Shown: piece by piece, positions 44,395 to 53,096 of the stretch
Layout of the letters: each line of letters begins with the position of its first letter
How positions within the stretch are numbered: the first letter of the stretch is position 1
Source of the DNA: JANRLL01 sp033762715
GTDB taxonomy: Bacteria > Pseudomonadota > Alphaproteobacteria > Rickettsiales > SXRF01
DNA length: 64,000 nucleotides
Assembly: GCA_033762715.1 (NCBI GenBank)
Contig: JANRLL010000012.1
Span: 124,001 to 188,000, forward strand
Reading direction: 5' to 3'
Position numbers and translations under genes: made by a program
Notes under the pieces: generated by a model
Told to the model about the DNA's origin: nothing
Database searches by the model: none
Seen by the model: only the letters and a program-made list of their open reading frames with translations

Positions 44395-45600
44395 ATGAAC
44401 TCTCCTTTTACCCCTAGCACCTACCCCACTCTTGCTCCCATTGCCGGTGTGCGCTTGGCAACGGCTGAAGCGGGCATACGCTATCAAAACCGCACGGATG
44501 TGTTGCTGGTTGAGTTGAGCGAAGGCACAACCGTTGCCGGCGTATTCACCCAATCGCTTACTGCCTCGGCACCGGTTCTGGCTTGCCGTGAAGCGCTTAA
44601 AAGCGGCAAAGCGCGTGTGCTGGTCGTGAATTCCGGCAACTCCAATGCCTTTACCGGCAGCGTCGGGTTTGAATCGGTTAATCGCATTGCTAAAACCTCC
44701 TGTGATTTATTCGGCTGCACGCCTTCCGATTTTTATTCAGCCTCCACCGGCGTGATCGGCGAACGCTTGCCTGACGATAAAATCACCGCAGTATTGGGCA
44801 ACATTAAAAATAAACTGTCAGAGATGGCTTGGGATGCTGCCGCACGCGCCATCATGACCACCGACACCTATCCGAAAATGGCGACGCGCACCGCAACCAT
44901 CAGCGGCAAAAGCGTCACGCTTAACGGCATTGCCAAAGGCTCGGGTATGATCGCACCGGATATGGCGACGATGCTTGCGTTTGTATTTACCGATGCCGCT
45001 ATTCCCGCAAAAGCGTTGCAGGACATGTTGGAAGAAACCGCCACCAAAACCTTCAACTGCATCACCGTTGACGGCGACACCTCCACCAGCGATACGCTGA
45101 TGCTATTTGCCACCGGCAAGGCGGGCAACGCGGCGGGTGATTATAGCGATTTCAAACGCGCCTTGCATGAGCTGTTGCATGAGCTAGCGCTGCATGTAGT
45201 CAAAGACGGTGAAGGTGCGGAAAAGCTCGTGACCATTACCGTAAGCGGCGCTGAGCATGCGCAAGCAGCCCGTAAAATCGGCATGTCGATTGCCAACTCG
45301 CCGCTGGTTAAAACCGCACTGGCCGCATCGGATGCAAATTGGGGCCGCATTGTGATGGCCGTAGGCAAAGCCGGCGAGAAAGCCGACCGCGACAAGCTCA
45401 CCATTAAAATGGGCGGCGTGACCTTGGCAAAAAATGGCGAGCTTAATCCCGATTACCGCGAATCGCAGATTGAAGCCCATATGAAAGGCCGCGAGATTCT
45501 AATCGAAGTCGATGTCGGTATTGCTGCCGGCAGCGCCACCGTGTGGACCTGTGATCTCACCCATCGCTACATTGACATCAATGGCAGCTACCGGACATGA
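44395..45600 (+). CDS. argJ: Bifunctional glutamate N-acetyltransferase / amino-acid acetyltransferase
   Basis: This enzyme recycles the acetyl group from N-acetylornithine to glutamate in arginine synthesis. About 401 residues. The self-cleavage site Ala-Thr is in GSGMIAPDMATMLAF; RNKTDV-like YQNRTDVLLVE and ASDANWGRI are typical. ATG 44395 was chosen over the GTG three codons upstream. It lies 60 bases after the isomerase gene. Confidence 0.96.
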   Translation: MNSPFTPSTYPTLAPIAGVRLATAEAGIRYQNRTDVLLVELSEGTTVAGVFTQSLTASAPVLACREALKSGKARVLVVNSGNSNAFTGSVGFESVNRIAKTSCDLFGCTPSDFYSASTGVIGERLPDDKITAVLGNIKNKLSEMAWDAAARAIMTTDTYPKMATRTATISGKSVTLNGIAKGSGMIAPDMATMLAFVFTDAAIPAKALQDMLEETATKTFNCITVDGDTSTSDTLMLFATGKAGNAAGDYSDFKRALHELLHELALHVVKDGEGAEKLVTITVSGAEHAQAARKIGMSIANSPLVKTALAASDANWGRIVMAVGKAGEKADRDKLTIKMGGVTLAKNGELNPDYRESQIEAHMKGREILIEVDVGIAAGSATVWTCDLTHRYIDINGSYRT

Positions 45601-45652
45601 TTATTCGCCTTCACATGAGACATAGCTCAAGGTTGGGCGGCCTGCTGACCGT

Positions 45653-46060
45653 ATGAAGATCCTCCTCGTCGTTGCGATTGCCCTGATTAATGAGAAAAAC
45701 GAGGTGTTGCTTGCTGAACGCCCGCAAGGAAAACGCTTGGCAGGCAGCTGGGAATTTCCTGGCGGCAAGGTGGAAGAAGGTGAAACACCGGAAGCCGCAC
45801 TGGTGCGTGAAATCAAAGAAGAACTCGGCATCGATATTCGCGCCGATGATTTGGAGCCGTTCTGGTTTTTGTCGCATGATTATGTAGCCGAATTTGGTTT
45901 TCACCTATTAATGCCGGTCTATCTGTGCCGCCGCTGGCAGGGCACGCCGCAAGCGTTGGAACATGCCGCCATCTGCTGGAAAGCCCCTGAGGCCATGCAT
46001 GAGCTGGGCATGATCGAAGCGGATATGGGGCTTATCGAAAAACTCAAAGCCGCGTTTTAG
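45653..46060 (+). CDS. mutT: 8-oxo-dGTP diphosphatase MutT (Nudix hydrolase)
   Basis: 135 residues with the Nudix box GGKVEEGETPEAALVREIKEE, which fits G-x5-E-x7-REUXEE. The AERPQGKRLAGSWEFPGGK context is typical of MutT, which removes oxidised dGTP. argJ-mutT order is common in alphaproteobacteria. Its end overlaps the convergent methyltransferase by four bases. No good ribosome site is seen, so a coupled or leaderless start is possible. Confidence 0.9.
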   Translation: MKILLVVAIALINEKNEVLLAERPQGKRLAGSWEFPGGKVEEGETPEAALVREIKEELGIDIRADDLEPFWFLSHDYVAEFGFHLLMPVYLCRRWQGTPQALEHAAICWKAPEAMHELGMIEADMGLIEKLKAAF

Positions 46061-46860
46061 TCTTTCCATCCGGTCATGGTCACCAGCTCAAACGTCGCCG
46101 GAATCCGCCCCTGCTCGTCGCTATAGTGCCGCAAATAATGATCGGCCATCGCCATAATAATGCTACAAGGTGTGAGTGTTTTGCTGCGCTGAGTGAGCGC
46201 ATTGCTTTCACCCATCGCGCGCAAATCTTTAAGCAGCTTTAGCGGATGCGCATATGATACCGTGAGCCACTGACTATCGGTCACCGGCTCGGCAAAGCCG
46301 GCACGTTGCAGAAGACTTCCAGCATCCTTCACATCAATAAAGGGCGATACGCGCGGGCTGATGCCGCCACGTTGTGCCATCTCGGCCTGCTCAAACGATT
46401 CCCGCAACTCCTTTAAGGTCTGGCCACCTGGCACCATGCATAAAAATAAGCCGCCTGGCTTGAGGATGCGATGAATCTGCACCAACGCGCCTGGCACATC
46501 ATTGACCCATTGCAGGGAACCGCAGCTCATCACCAAATCAAAACTATTCGCTGCAAAAGGAATATATTCTTCATCCGCTACCACGCGTAGACCCGTTGCT
46601 GCTGCCATATAGGCTCTCGACAGATCGGCCTGCACCCATTGCTCAACCCCGCCTCTTTGCTGGGCAATGCCCGCCAGCACGCCATGATGCGCACCCAAAT
46701 CCAGCGCTAGTGGAAAGGGCTTGGCAATATCGCTTAAACGGTCGCAGAGGCGCTCGGCCATCTCTTCCAACAGGAAGGCATGGGTCTCTGTATGCCTTGC
46801 GGCACGGTCTCGGTGTGCACGCACACTGCGGCGATCAAAAATAGCATGTGGTTCGGTCAT
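46057..46860 (-). CDS. SAM-dependent methyltransferase (BioC/NDUFAF5-like)
   Basis: 267 residues with the SAM motif I LALDLGAHHGVL, SFDLVMSCGSLQWVNDVPGALVQIHRILKPGGLF and a C-terminal part typical of the NDUFAF5 group. Mitochondrial NDUFAF5 acts in complex I assembly, and alphaproteobacterial members often stand next to comF as here. The substrate in bacteria is not settled. Divergent from comF. Confidence 0.85.
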   Translation of the reverse strand: MTEPHAIFDRRSVRAHRDRAARHTETHAFLLEEMAERLCDRLSDIAKPFPLALDLGAHHGVLAGIAQQRGGVEQWVQADLSRAYMAAATGLRVVADEEYIPFAANSFDLVMSCGSLQWVNDVPGALVQIHRILKPGGLFLCMVPGGQTLKELRESFEQAEMAQRGGISPRVSPFIDVKDAGSLLQRAGFAEPVTDSQWLTVSYAHPLKLLKDLRAMGESNALTQRSKTLTPCSIIMAMADHYLRHYSDEQGRIPATFELVTMTGWKD

Positions 46861-46912
46861 TAGTGCATTGCTGGTCTAAAAAGGGCTATATAGTATCTAA
46901 TACCATAACCGT

Positions 46913-47635
46913 ATGACGGCAACCATGACCCGCTTGCTTGATATTCTTTTCCCGCCGCAATGCCTCAATTGCCGTGCGCTTGTCCCCAGCCACGGCACGC
47001 TGTGCCTTACCTGCTGGAATAATGTGACCTTCATCACTGATCCGATGTGCGATGCGTGTGGCCTGCCCTTTGAGTTTGATGTGGGGCCTGGGTCGCTGTG
47101 TGGCGAGTGCCTGCGCGAATTGCCGCCCTATGCCAAAGCGCGTGCTGCTTTTCGCTATGACGATCATAGCCGCGGTATGGTGCTTCGGCTTAAATACCAT
47201 GACCAGACTTACCTCTCGACCATCTTTGGCCCTTGGCTGGCCAAGGCTGGAAAAGAATTGCTGGCCGATAGCGATGTGATTGTCCCGGTGCCGCTGCATT
47301 ATTGGCGCTTTGTCAGCAGGCGCTATAACCAATCGGCCTTGCTGGCGCAGCAATTAGCCAAACAGACGCAAAAAACCCTGCTGCTGGATGGGCTCAAACG
47401 CACCCGCGCCACCAAAGCGCAAATCGGACTCACCCGCGAACAGCGAGAGAAGAATGTGCGCAATGCATTCTCGGTGCCCCATAAATACCAAGCACCGATT
47501 AAAGGCAAAACCATTCTGCTGATTGATGACGTGATGACCACCGGATCGACCATTGAAAGCTGCGCCAAAGCGCTGATCAAAGCTGGCGCTATGCGTGTGA
47601 ATGTATTGACGCTATCACGCACGGTGAATGGTTAA
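46913..47635 (+). CDS. ComF-family phosphoribosyltransferase-like protein
   Basis: 240 residues. An N-terminal double zinc-knuckle region (CLNC..CLTC, then CDAC..CGEC) precedes the PRTase fold with VPVPLHYWRFVSRRYNQSALLA and the PRPP-binding loop LLIDDVMTTGST. ComF proteins support DNA uptake or processing in competent bacteria, which would fit the pilus genes here, but the family is also present in non-competent species. Confidence 0.9.
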   Translation: MTATMTRLLDILFPPQCLNCRALVPSHGTLCLTCWNNVTFITDPMCDACGLPFEFDVGPGSLCGECLRELPPYAKARAAFRYDDHSRGMVLRLKYHDQTYLSTIFGPWLAKAGKELLADSDVIVPVPLHYWRFVSRRYNQSALLAQQLAKQTQKTLLLDGLKRTRATKAQIGLTREQREKNVRNAFSVPHKYQAPIKGKTILLIDDVMTTGSTIESCAKALIKAGAMRVNVLTLSRTVNG

Positions 47636-47637
47636 GA

Positions 47638-47949
47638 TTATTTGGATTTTGCCTTCGCCTTGGCTTTACTTTCTTTTTTGAGCGGACGCGCGACAGGACA
47701 GACATCCTGCAAAAAACCATTCAGCGTATTGACTAGGTTTTTTTGCACCAGGCTGTAATGTACAAACTGGCCTTTTTTTTCGCTGCTAATCAATCCCGCA
47801 TTTTCCAAGATGCCTAAATGCTTAGACAGCGAAGGTTTAGAGATATCGAAACGCTCGGCGATTTCGCCCGCCGTCATGCTGGTTGCCGATAAATAGGCGA
47901 GTATTTTTCGGCGGACACCCGACGCCAACGCATCAAAAACTTTTTCCAT
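47638..47949 (-). CDS. ArsR/SdpR-family transcriptional regulator
   Basis: A 103-residue winged-helix protein. DALASGVRRKILAYLS, ERFDISKPSLSKHLGILENAGLI (recognition helix) and EKKGQFVHYSL make up the HTH and wing. The metal motif ELCVCDL is absent, so it is more like SdpR-type autorepressors than metal sensors. The tail is Lys/Ala-rich. It faces the membrane-protein gene at 48077 across a short promoter region and probably controls it. Confidence 0.9.
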   Translation of the reverse strand: MEKVFDALASGVRRKILAYLSATSMTAGEIAERFDISKPSLSKHLGILENAGLISSEKKGQFVHYSLVQKNLVNTLNGFLQDVCPVARPLKKESKAKAKAKSK

Positions 47950-47991
47950 CAGCAGCTTATCACTTTCTCAACAAATTAAATATTTAGCTTA

Positions 47992-48030
47992 TTGACTAAT
48001 CATCTAAATGGTCATAATAATAGTTAGTCA
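47992..48030 (+). promoter_or_regulatory. Promoter and operator-like repeat between the ArsR regulator and 48077
   Basis: TTGACT (47992-47997), a 17-base spacer and TAATAA (48015-48020) make a good promoter for the rightward gene. TGACTAA (47993-47999) and TTAGTCA (48024-48030) are inverse copies flanking it, a plausible site for the ArsR-type protein. Confidence 0.5.
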
Positions 48031-48076
48031 TTTAGTTAAATATAAATCATCAACTGTTAATTTACAAGGAGTCCTT

Positions 48077-48451
48077 ATGCTAGTCCCTATCTACCTCATA
48101 TACCTTATGATTAGCCTTGCCATTACCGTATGGGTCGGGCGCAGCCTCAATAAGAACGGTCGTGTATTTTTAGTCGAAAACTTTAAGGGCAATGCCGCGA
48201 TTGCCGATTCGGTGAACCATCTGCTGCTGGTTGGCTTTTATTTGGTCAATATCGGTTTTATCTGCCTGGCGCTCAAATATGGCGACAAGCCGCAGACACT
48301 CGATCAGGGCATCGAATTTTTAAGCACCAAGATTGGTCTGGTCGTGCTGGTGCTGGGTGGAATGCATTTCTTTAACATGCGCTCGCTGGTACAGTTTCGT
48401 CACTTCAAACTCTTTTCCACCGAGGAACAGCCATGCATACCGGCAGCGTAA
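48077..48451 (+). CDS. Small membrane protein controlled with a DCC-family gene
   Basis: 124 residues with three hydrophobic segments (about 2-20, 47-68 and 86-103) and LNKNGRVFLVENFKGN between the first two. ATG 48077 has AAGGAG at 6 bases; the longer frame to 48008 runs through the promoter and is rejected. It overlaps the next gene by 19 bases. I do not recognise a function. Confidence 0.75.
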   Translation: MLVPIYLIYLMISLAITVWVGRSLNKNGRVFLVENFKGNAAIADSVNHLLLVGFYLVNIGFICLALKYGDKPQTLDQGIEFLSTKIGLVVLVLGGMHFFNMRSLVQFRHFKLFSTEEQPCIPAA

Positions 48452-48828
48452 CCACCATCATCTATGACGGCTATTGCCCCATCTGCAACTATGCTCGCAC
48501 CTACTACCGCCTTCGCACGGCAGTAGGTGAGTTGCAGCTTATTAATATGCGCGATGCGGCGGGGCATCCTGCGATGGCGCGTATTCAAGAGGCTGGGCTT
48601 GATTTAAATGAGGGGATGACGCTGATTCATAACGATCGGCTTTATTATGGACAGGACGCACTACACATGCTGGCACTGCTTGGGTCATCGCACGATTGGT
48701 TTAACCGCATCACCACTACTTTATTTCGCTACAAACCACTGGCTTGTCTATTCTATCCGCTGTTTAAAGCAATTCGCCGCATTGCATTAATCGCAAGCGG
48801 CAAAAATAATGAGCCGATTATATATTAA
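48433..48828 (+). CDS. DUF393 (DCC-family) thiol-disulfide oxidoreductase-like protein
   Basis: 131 residues with IIYDGYCPICNYARTYYR (Cys15 and Cys18), the DxxCxxC pattern that names the DCC family, then LQLINMRDAAGHP and YYGQDALHMLALLG. The fold is thioredoxin-like and redox activity is predicted but unproven. Its 3' end overlaps the convergent metH half by 11 bases. Confidence 0.85.
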   Translation: MHTGSVTTIIYDGYCPICNYARTYYRLRTAVGELQLINMRDAAGHPAMARIQEAGLDLNEGMTLIHNDRLYYGQDALHMLALLGSSHDWFNRITTTLFRYKPLACLFYPLFKAIRRIALIASGKNNEPIIY

Positions 48829-50569
48829 AATATTTCGCCTGGGGATGATGCACGACAATGGCCGAGGTGGATTGTTCGGGATGCAGCTGGAACTCTTCCG
48901 AGAGTTCAATGCCGATTTGGCTAGCGCCGAGTAAATCCAGCAGAATACGCTGGTCTTCCAGGCGCGGCACGGCAGGATAGCCAAACGAATAGCGCGAGCC
49001 ACGATAGCCTTGCTTTAACAGCTCTTTCATTTCGCGCGAATCCTCATGGCCAAAGCCCAACTCCGAGCGAATACGCTTATGGATATATTCCGCCAAGGAC
49101 TCGGCTACTTCAACGCCCAACCCGTGCAGATAGAGATAGTCCTGATAGCGGTTATTCTCAAACCAGTTGCGCGCCACATCGGCTACTTTTTGTCCGGCGG
49201 TAACCACCTGCATGGCCAGCACATCACGCTCGCCTGAATCAATTTCGCGGAAAAAATCCGCCACGCAAATGCCGCCGTCTTTATCTTGACGCGGCAGGCT
49301 AAAGCGGCCGATTTCTTTTTGGCCCGATTCATCAAACAGCACCAGATCATTGCCTTGCGAGGCGCATTTAAAATAACCGTAAGCGGCTTTGGGCTGCAAA
49401 ATATCGCCCTGCTCGCATTCATCGAGTAGGCGGCGCAGAATGGGCCGCACTTCGGTATCGACCCATTTCCAATATTCATCCAGCGTGCGCCCGGCTTTTT
49501 TAAAGCCCCAATGGAAGGTAAATAGCATCTGGTCATTGAGATAGGGGATCACCGCTTTGGGTGAGATATTATCAATGATGCGCGCGCCCCAAAATGGCGG
49601 GACAGGAACATCTACCTGCGCGGCTAATTCCTGGCGGCGCAATTTAATGGCTTCGGCTTCCATCGGCCGCAATTCGCGGTTCATAAGACCCAACGCTGCT
49701 TGCTCATTTTGCGACCAGCGCTGCTTGGCTTTCGCATTACTGGGGCGATTATGTTTGCGCTTTTGTACATCTTCAAGATACGCATCAAATTGCCCACCGG
49801 CGATTTTATTCATGAGCTCCAGCCCATCAAACGCATCTTGCGCATAAGCCACGCGGCCTGGCCCGTAAGCGGCCACGCAATCCTCTTCGACGTAAGCACG
49901 CGTGAGCGCAGCGCCACCCAGCAGCACCGGAATATCGTAGCCCAGCTGAGTGAGCTCTTTCAGATTTTCCTTCATGATGACAGTGGATTTCACCAGCAGC
50001 CCCGAAAGCCCCACCGCATCGGGCTTATGCTCAGCAATGGCGGTTACGATGTTGGACATCGGCACTTTGATGCCCAGATTATAGACCTTATAACCGTTAT
50101 TGGTGAGGATGATGTCGACTAGGTTCTTGCCGATATCATGCACGTCGCCTTTGACGGTCGCTAAAATGATTTTGCCCTTTTCTTGGCCGTCGGCTTTTTC
50201 CATGAACGGCTCCAGGTACGCAACCGCCTTTTTCATCGTCTCGGCGGACTGCAACACAAACGGCAGCTGCATCTTACCGGCGCCAAACAGCTCGCCTACC
50301 ACTTTCATGCCTTCGAGCAGGATGTTGTTGATAATCAAAAGCGGCGGATGGATTTTCATCGCCTCGGCCAGATCATCTTCCAGACCTTTTTTATCGCCGT
50401 CGACGATGCGGTCTTTGAGCACGCCTTCGATGGTATCGGCGCGTTTTTTCTTTTCCGTTGCCGCACCTTTTCGCCCTTCAAACAGCGCAATAAAATATTG
50501 CAGCGGGTCATACGGATCGTCGGGCGTTCCAGCCGGTTTTTTGGGTATATGCGGGTTATCGGTGGTCAT
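48818..50569 (-). CDS. metH: Methionine synthase, cobalamin-binding and activation half
   Basis: 583 residues equivalent to the C-terminal half of MetH. A cap domain (about 45-130) is followed by the B12 domain with DVHDIGKN (cobalt-ligand His144) and GLSGLLVKST, then the SAM-binding activation domain (about 290-560: YLYLHGLGVEVAESLAEYIHKRIR, RYSFGYPAVP). The homocysteine and folate half is a separate gene at 53093-54931 on the same strand. Two intact halves with proper starts argue for a working split enzyme. Confidence 0.93.
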   Translation of the reverse strand: MTTDNPHIPKKPAGTPDDPYDPLQYFIALFEGRKGAATEKKKRADTIEGVLKDRIVDGDKKGLEDDLAEAMKIHPPLLIINNILLEGMKVVGELFGAGKMQLPFVLQSAETMKKAVAYLEPFMEKADGQEKGKIILATVKGDVHDIGKNLVDIILTNNGYKVYNLGIKVPMSNIVTAIAEHKPDAVGLSGLLVKSTVIMKENLKELTQLGYDIPVLLGGAALTRAYVEEDCVAAYGPGRVAYAQDAFDGLELMNKIAGGQFDAYLEDVQKRKHNRPSNAKAKQRWSQNEQAALGLMNRELRPMEAEAIKLRRQELAAQVDVPVPPFWGARIIDNISPKAVIPYLNDQMLFTFHWGFKKAGRTLDEYWKWVDTEVRPILRRLLDECEQGDILQPKAAYGYFKCASQGNDLVLFDESGQKEIGRFSLPRQDKDGGICVADFFREIDSGERDVLAMQVVTAGQKVADVARNWFENNRYQDYLYLHGLGVEVAESLAEYIHKRIRSELGFGHEDSREMKELLKQGYRGSRYSFGYPAVPRLEDQRILLDLLGASQIGIELSEEFQLHPEQSTSAIVVHHPQAKYFNI

Positions 50570-50665
50570 GCGGGTTTTGTATAAGTTTTTGTATTATTTG
50601 AAAAGGTTCATCTTTCACAAAAGCGTCACACGTAGAAACCAAGGGATTATGTTATTGTAATACCT

Positions 50666-51442
50666 ATGAATGATAGCTCACATCCCATGCTGTATCATGC
50701 CTCCCCCCAAGAGATAGAGGGGGGCGTGCTCATCCCGCGCCTACAAGAAACCTGCGCCCATTGGCAATATAAAGATACCCCTCAAGAAGCCGAGCATAAA
50801 GGCGATTTCGTATTCGCCGGGCAAACGCTGGGGGCTGCATACGCCTATGCACTCAAATTACAACACCCCACCGAGACAGAAAATCATTTGGGACGAGAGC
50901 GGCGCTATGACTTTATGTTGAATGTCGGTGTGCACAAGCTGGCAGATGATAAAATAGTTCCTCTTGCTGTTATCAGCCGCGGGGAAGAATTTGAAGCATG
51001 CCTTAAGCGCGCCCATCCCACCATTTATAAAATCCCCAATACCGGGCAATTTACGCCGGTATGTTTTCGCGATGGCACTCAAAGCGGTGAATGGGTATCA
51101 CGCACGGCGGTCGACACCAGGCCTTTGGAAAAAATACGCGTGAGTGGCGTGGATGAAGCCATGCAAAACGGCGTGCAGATTTATTACCTGAATCCCAAAT
51201 TCAGCAAAGACGACTGGCATGAGATGAATAAGAATATCTGCGACCGGCTTGTCGCAGAGCTAGGTGGCGAAGCAAAGATGAGGGTCCCCGAAGTGAGCCA
51301 AGAATTCAGCCGAAGCTATCTGCAGACCATGCAGCAATGCGTGGATAATGGCATATTGCGCCATATCAATGCTGAGCGGGGGATAGCTCCTTTCGAAGCA
51401 CCCACTACGCCACGCGCCGGCGGGTTTAGGGAGCGCGTTTAG
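50666..51442 (+). CDS. Hypothetical protein, possible ADP-ribosyltransferase fold
   Basis: 258 residues, not recognised as a named family. LYHASPQEIEGGVLIP at the N-terminus, VFAGQTLGAAYAYAL (about 48-62) and SGEWVSRTAVDTRPLEKIRV (about 138-157) follow the H...Y...E layout of small ADP-ribosyltransferases such as Arr and Tpt1 relatives. This is pattern resemblance only. The C-terminal 80 residues are polar and end with a Pro/Arg-rich tail. It lies alone between the two metH halves, opposite in strand to them. Confidence 0.6.
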   Translation: MNDSSHPMLYHASPQEIEGGVLIPRLQETCAHWQYKDTPQEAEHKGDFVFAGQTLGAAYAYALKLQHPTETENHLGRERRYDFMLNVGVHKLADDKIVPLAVISRGEEFEACLKRAHPTIYKIPNTGQFTPVCFRDGTQSGEWVSRTAVDTRPLEKIRVSGVDEAMQNGVQIYYLNPKFSKDDWHEMNKNICDRLVAELGGEAKMRVPEVSQEFSRSYLQTMQQCVDNGILRHINAERGIAPFEAPTTPRAGGFRERV

Positions 51443-51500
51443 GAAACCACCCAAGCCGGAATAGTTTGGCTCTGACGTAAATTTCCATTAGGTTTATTGC

Positions 51501-52157
51501 ATGCGCATTGTGCTGATCATTCTTGGCGTTTTGGGACTGCTTGTCGTGCTCGACCGGTATTTTCCTTATGCGGCGCAGCATTCACAAAACCAGAGCGATA
51601 TATCGTATATGGCTGTTCTGCTGATTGCCGTGCTCGCTGGCAGCGCTGTTATGCGGCGAGAACATTTGCCGAAAATGATGCAGCACATAGCGGTGTGGAT
51701 ATGTATTTTTATTGTGCTGATTCTTGGGTACAGCATGAAAGATAGGCTGGCAGCTGAACTACTGCCGAACCGTATTCAGACGAGCGCAAGCGGCGAGATG
51801 ACGGTCAAACGTGCCGAGGACGGGCATTTTCATATTCAAGCTGAGGTGAATGGTGCAATAGTGGATTTCATGGTCGACACAGGCGCAAGTGATATTGTGC
51901 TTTCACCTGCCGATGCCAAACGCGCAGGTTTTAATCCCGAAGCGCTTCGCTATGATCAGCGCACGCAAACTGCTAATGGTATTGGCGGCGGTGCGTCTGT
52001 GACGGCACAAAATTTCGTGGTGGGGCAGATGGTATTTAACGACATGCCGATGACGGTGAATCAGGCTTATATGGATGGCTCGCTGCTGGGTATGCGCTTT
52101 CTAGAACAGCTGCAAAGCTACCATGTGACTGGCGACACGCTGACGCTTATTCCTTAG
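51501..52157 (+). CDS. Membrane-anchored retropepsin-like aspartic protease
   Basis: 218 residues. Three hydrophobic segments (about 2-18, 37-50 and 63-79) precede a clan AA protease domain with VDFMVDTGASDIVL (Asp126-Thr-Gly) and a C-terminal SLLGMRFLEQLQ flap-like motif. The single DTG means it must dimerise. Such proteins are common in alphaproteobacteria and their substrates are unknown. Its 3' end overlaps the convergent rhodanese gene by 11 bases. Confidence 0.85.
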   Translation: MRIVLIILGVLGLLVVLDRYFPYAAQHSQNQSDISYMAVLLIAVLAGSAVMRREHLPKMMQHIAVWICIFIVLILGYSMKDRLAAELLPNRIQTSASGEMTVKRAEDGHFHIQAEVNGAIVDFMVDTGASDIVLSPADAKRAGFNPEALRYDQRTQTANGIGGGASVTAQNFVVGQMVFNDMPMTVNQAYMDGSLLGMRFLEQLQSYHVTGDTLTLIP

Positions 52158-52575
52158 GAAAGCCTTTTTCGCACCAGGCGCGCCAACCGCCGCTCATCGA
52201 CCACACATTCGTGTAGCCCATCTTTTGCAAATTATCCGCCGCTAGTGCTGAGCGATAGCCGCCACCGCAATAAAGCACAATCTTAGCGTCTTTAGCAGGC
52301 ACACTACTTTCAATGTCACGCTCGATAATACCGCGCCCCAAATGGATAGCGCCTTGTGCATGGCCGGCAGCAAATTCGCTTTCTTCACGCACATCAATGA
52401 GTACTATATGTTGCGACCGCTGCGGGTCTACTGACCCTCGCATGGCGCTATGCTCATGGCTGGTCGGCCTACTGGCCGACATGCTTATCATGGCGGCCAC
52501 CTCATCGGCGCTAATTTCGCGGATGCGCGGCATCACCGCTTCAACGAGCGCCAGAAAACCAGGCGCGTGCTTCAT
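52147..52575 (-). CDS. Rhodanese-domain sulfurtransferase-like protein with a repeat-derived insert
   Basis: 142 residues. IVLIDVREESEFAAGHAQGAIHLGRG and IVLYCGGGYRSALAADNL (active Cys103) mark the rhodanese fold. Between REISADEVAAMI and the core, residues about 32-54 (SASRPTSHEHSAMRGSVDPQ and on) are extra and encoded by a DNA segment with two perfect TACT-loop hairpins. The start overlaps the DUF421 stop (ATGA). Confidence 0.88.
   Translation of the reverse strand: MKHAPGFLALVEAVMPRIREISADEVAAMISMSASRPTSHEHSAMRGSVDPQRSQHIVLIDVREESEFAAGHAQGAIHLGRGIIERDIESSVPAKDAKIVLYCGGGYRSALAADNLQKMGYTNVWSMSGGWRAWCEKGFPKE
52420..52485. repeat. Double-hairpin palindromic element inside the rhodanese gene
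   Basis: GGGTC-TACT-GACCC (52424-52437) and GTCGGCC-TACT-GGCCGAC (52463-52480) are perfect hairpins sharing the loop TACT, with GCAT..ATGC between them. The segment coincides with the extra residues in the protein. Confidence 0.7.
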
Positions 52576-53096
52576 GTTAGCGTTTGCGCCAGAGGACGCT
52601 GCTGTGAGTTTTCATATTTAATCACACTGATTTTGCCATCGCCTTCCAGGCAAGCTCTTTTTACTTCGCTGATATGCTCAGCCCCTTGTTCGCGCAAAGC
52701 GCTCATCAACTCATCCTTGGTGATAAATTCCGAGCGTAAATTTTTATAATTCGCACGACCATCTTGAATCAGCGTCATAGGTCCTGGATGCACCAGCCAT
52801 TCAATCGGCTTGATATAATAAGCCAAAAATTCCAGCGCGTAGTTCCAACCCACAATAGTCGACACTAAAAACACGCCATCGGTAATCGATTGATAGCTGC
52901 CCGCCATCGCATTTTGCGAGGCATCGGCAAGCAATACAATCACCAGCAAATCACTAATGCTTAGGCTACCCGCTTGGCGCTTCAGCACCACGCGCAACAA
53001 AAACAACAAGGCAAAATAGATGCAGCTGCCGCGCACAAAGATTTCAAGAAACGGCATATCCGGCACAAATAAGTCATGCCAATTAATCCCGCTCAT
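52572..53096 (-). CDS. DUF421 (YetF-like) membrane protein
   Basis: 174 residues with three N-terminal membrane segments (about 17-36, 43-62 and 68-88) and a soluble C-terminal part (IKPIEWLVHPGPMTLIQDGRANYKNLRSEFITKDELMSALREQG) typical of DUF421/YetF. Function unknown. The start overlaps the metH stop by four bases and its stop overlaps the rhodanese start. Confidence 0.88.
   Translation of the reverse strand: MSGINWHDLFVPDMPFLEIFVRGSCIYFALLFLLRVVLKRQAGSLSISDLLVIVLLADASQNAMAGSYQSITDGVFLVSTIVGWNYALEFLAYYIKPIEWLVHPGPMTLIQDGRANYKNLRSEFITKDELMSALREQGAEHISEVKRACLEGDGKISVIKYENSQQRPLAQTLT

Noticed and set aside
45630..45652. Hairpin-like GGCGGCC-TGCT-GACCGT between argJ and mutT as a terminator
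   Set aside because: The stem is imperfect and has no T run; it is only mentioned as a possible relative of the rhodanese-gene element.
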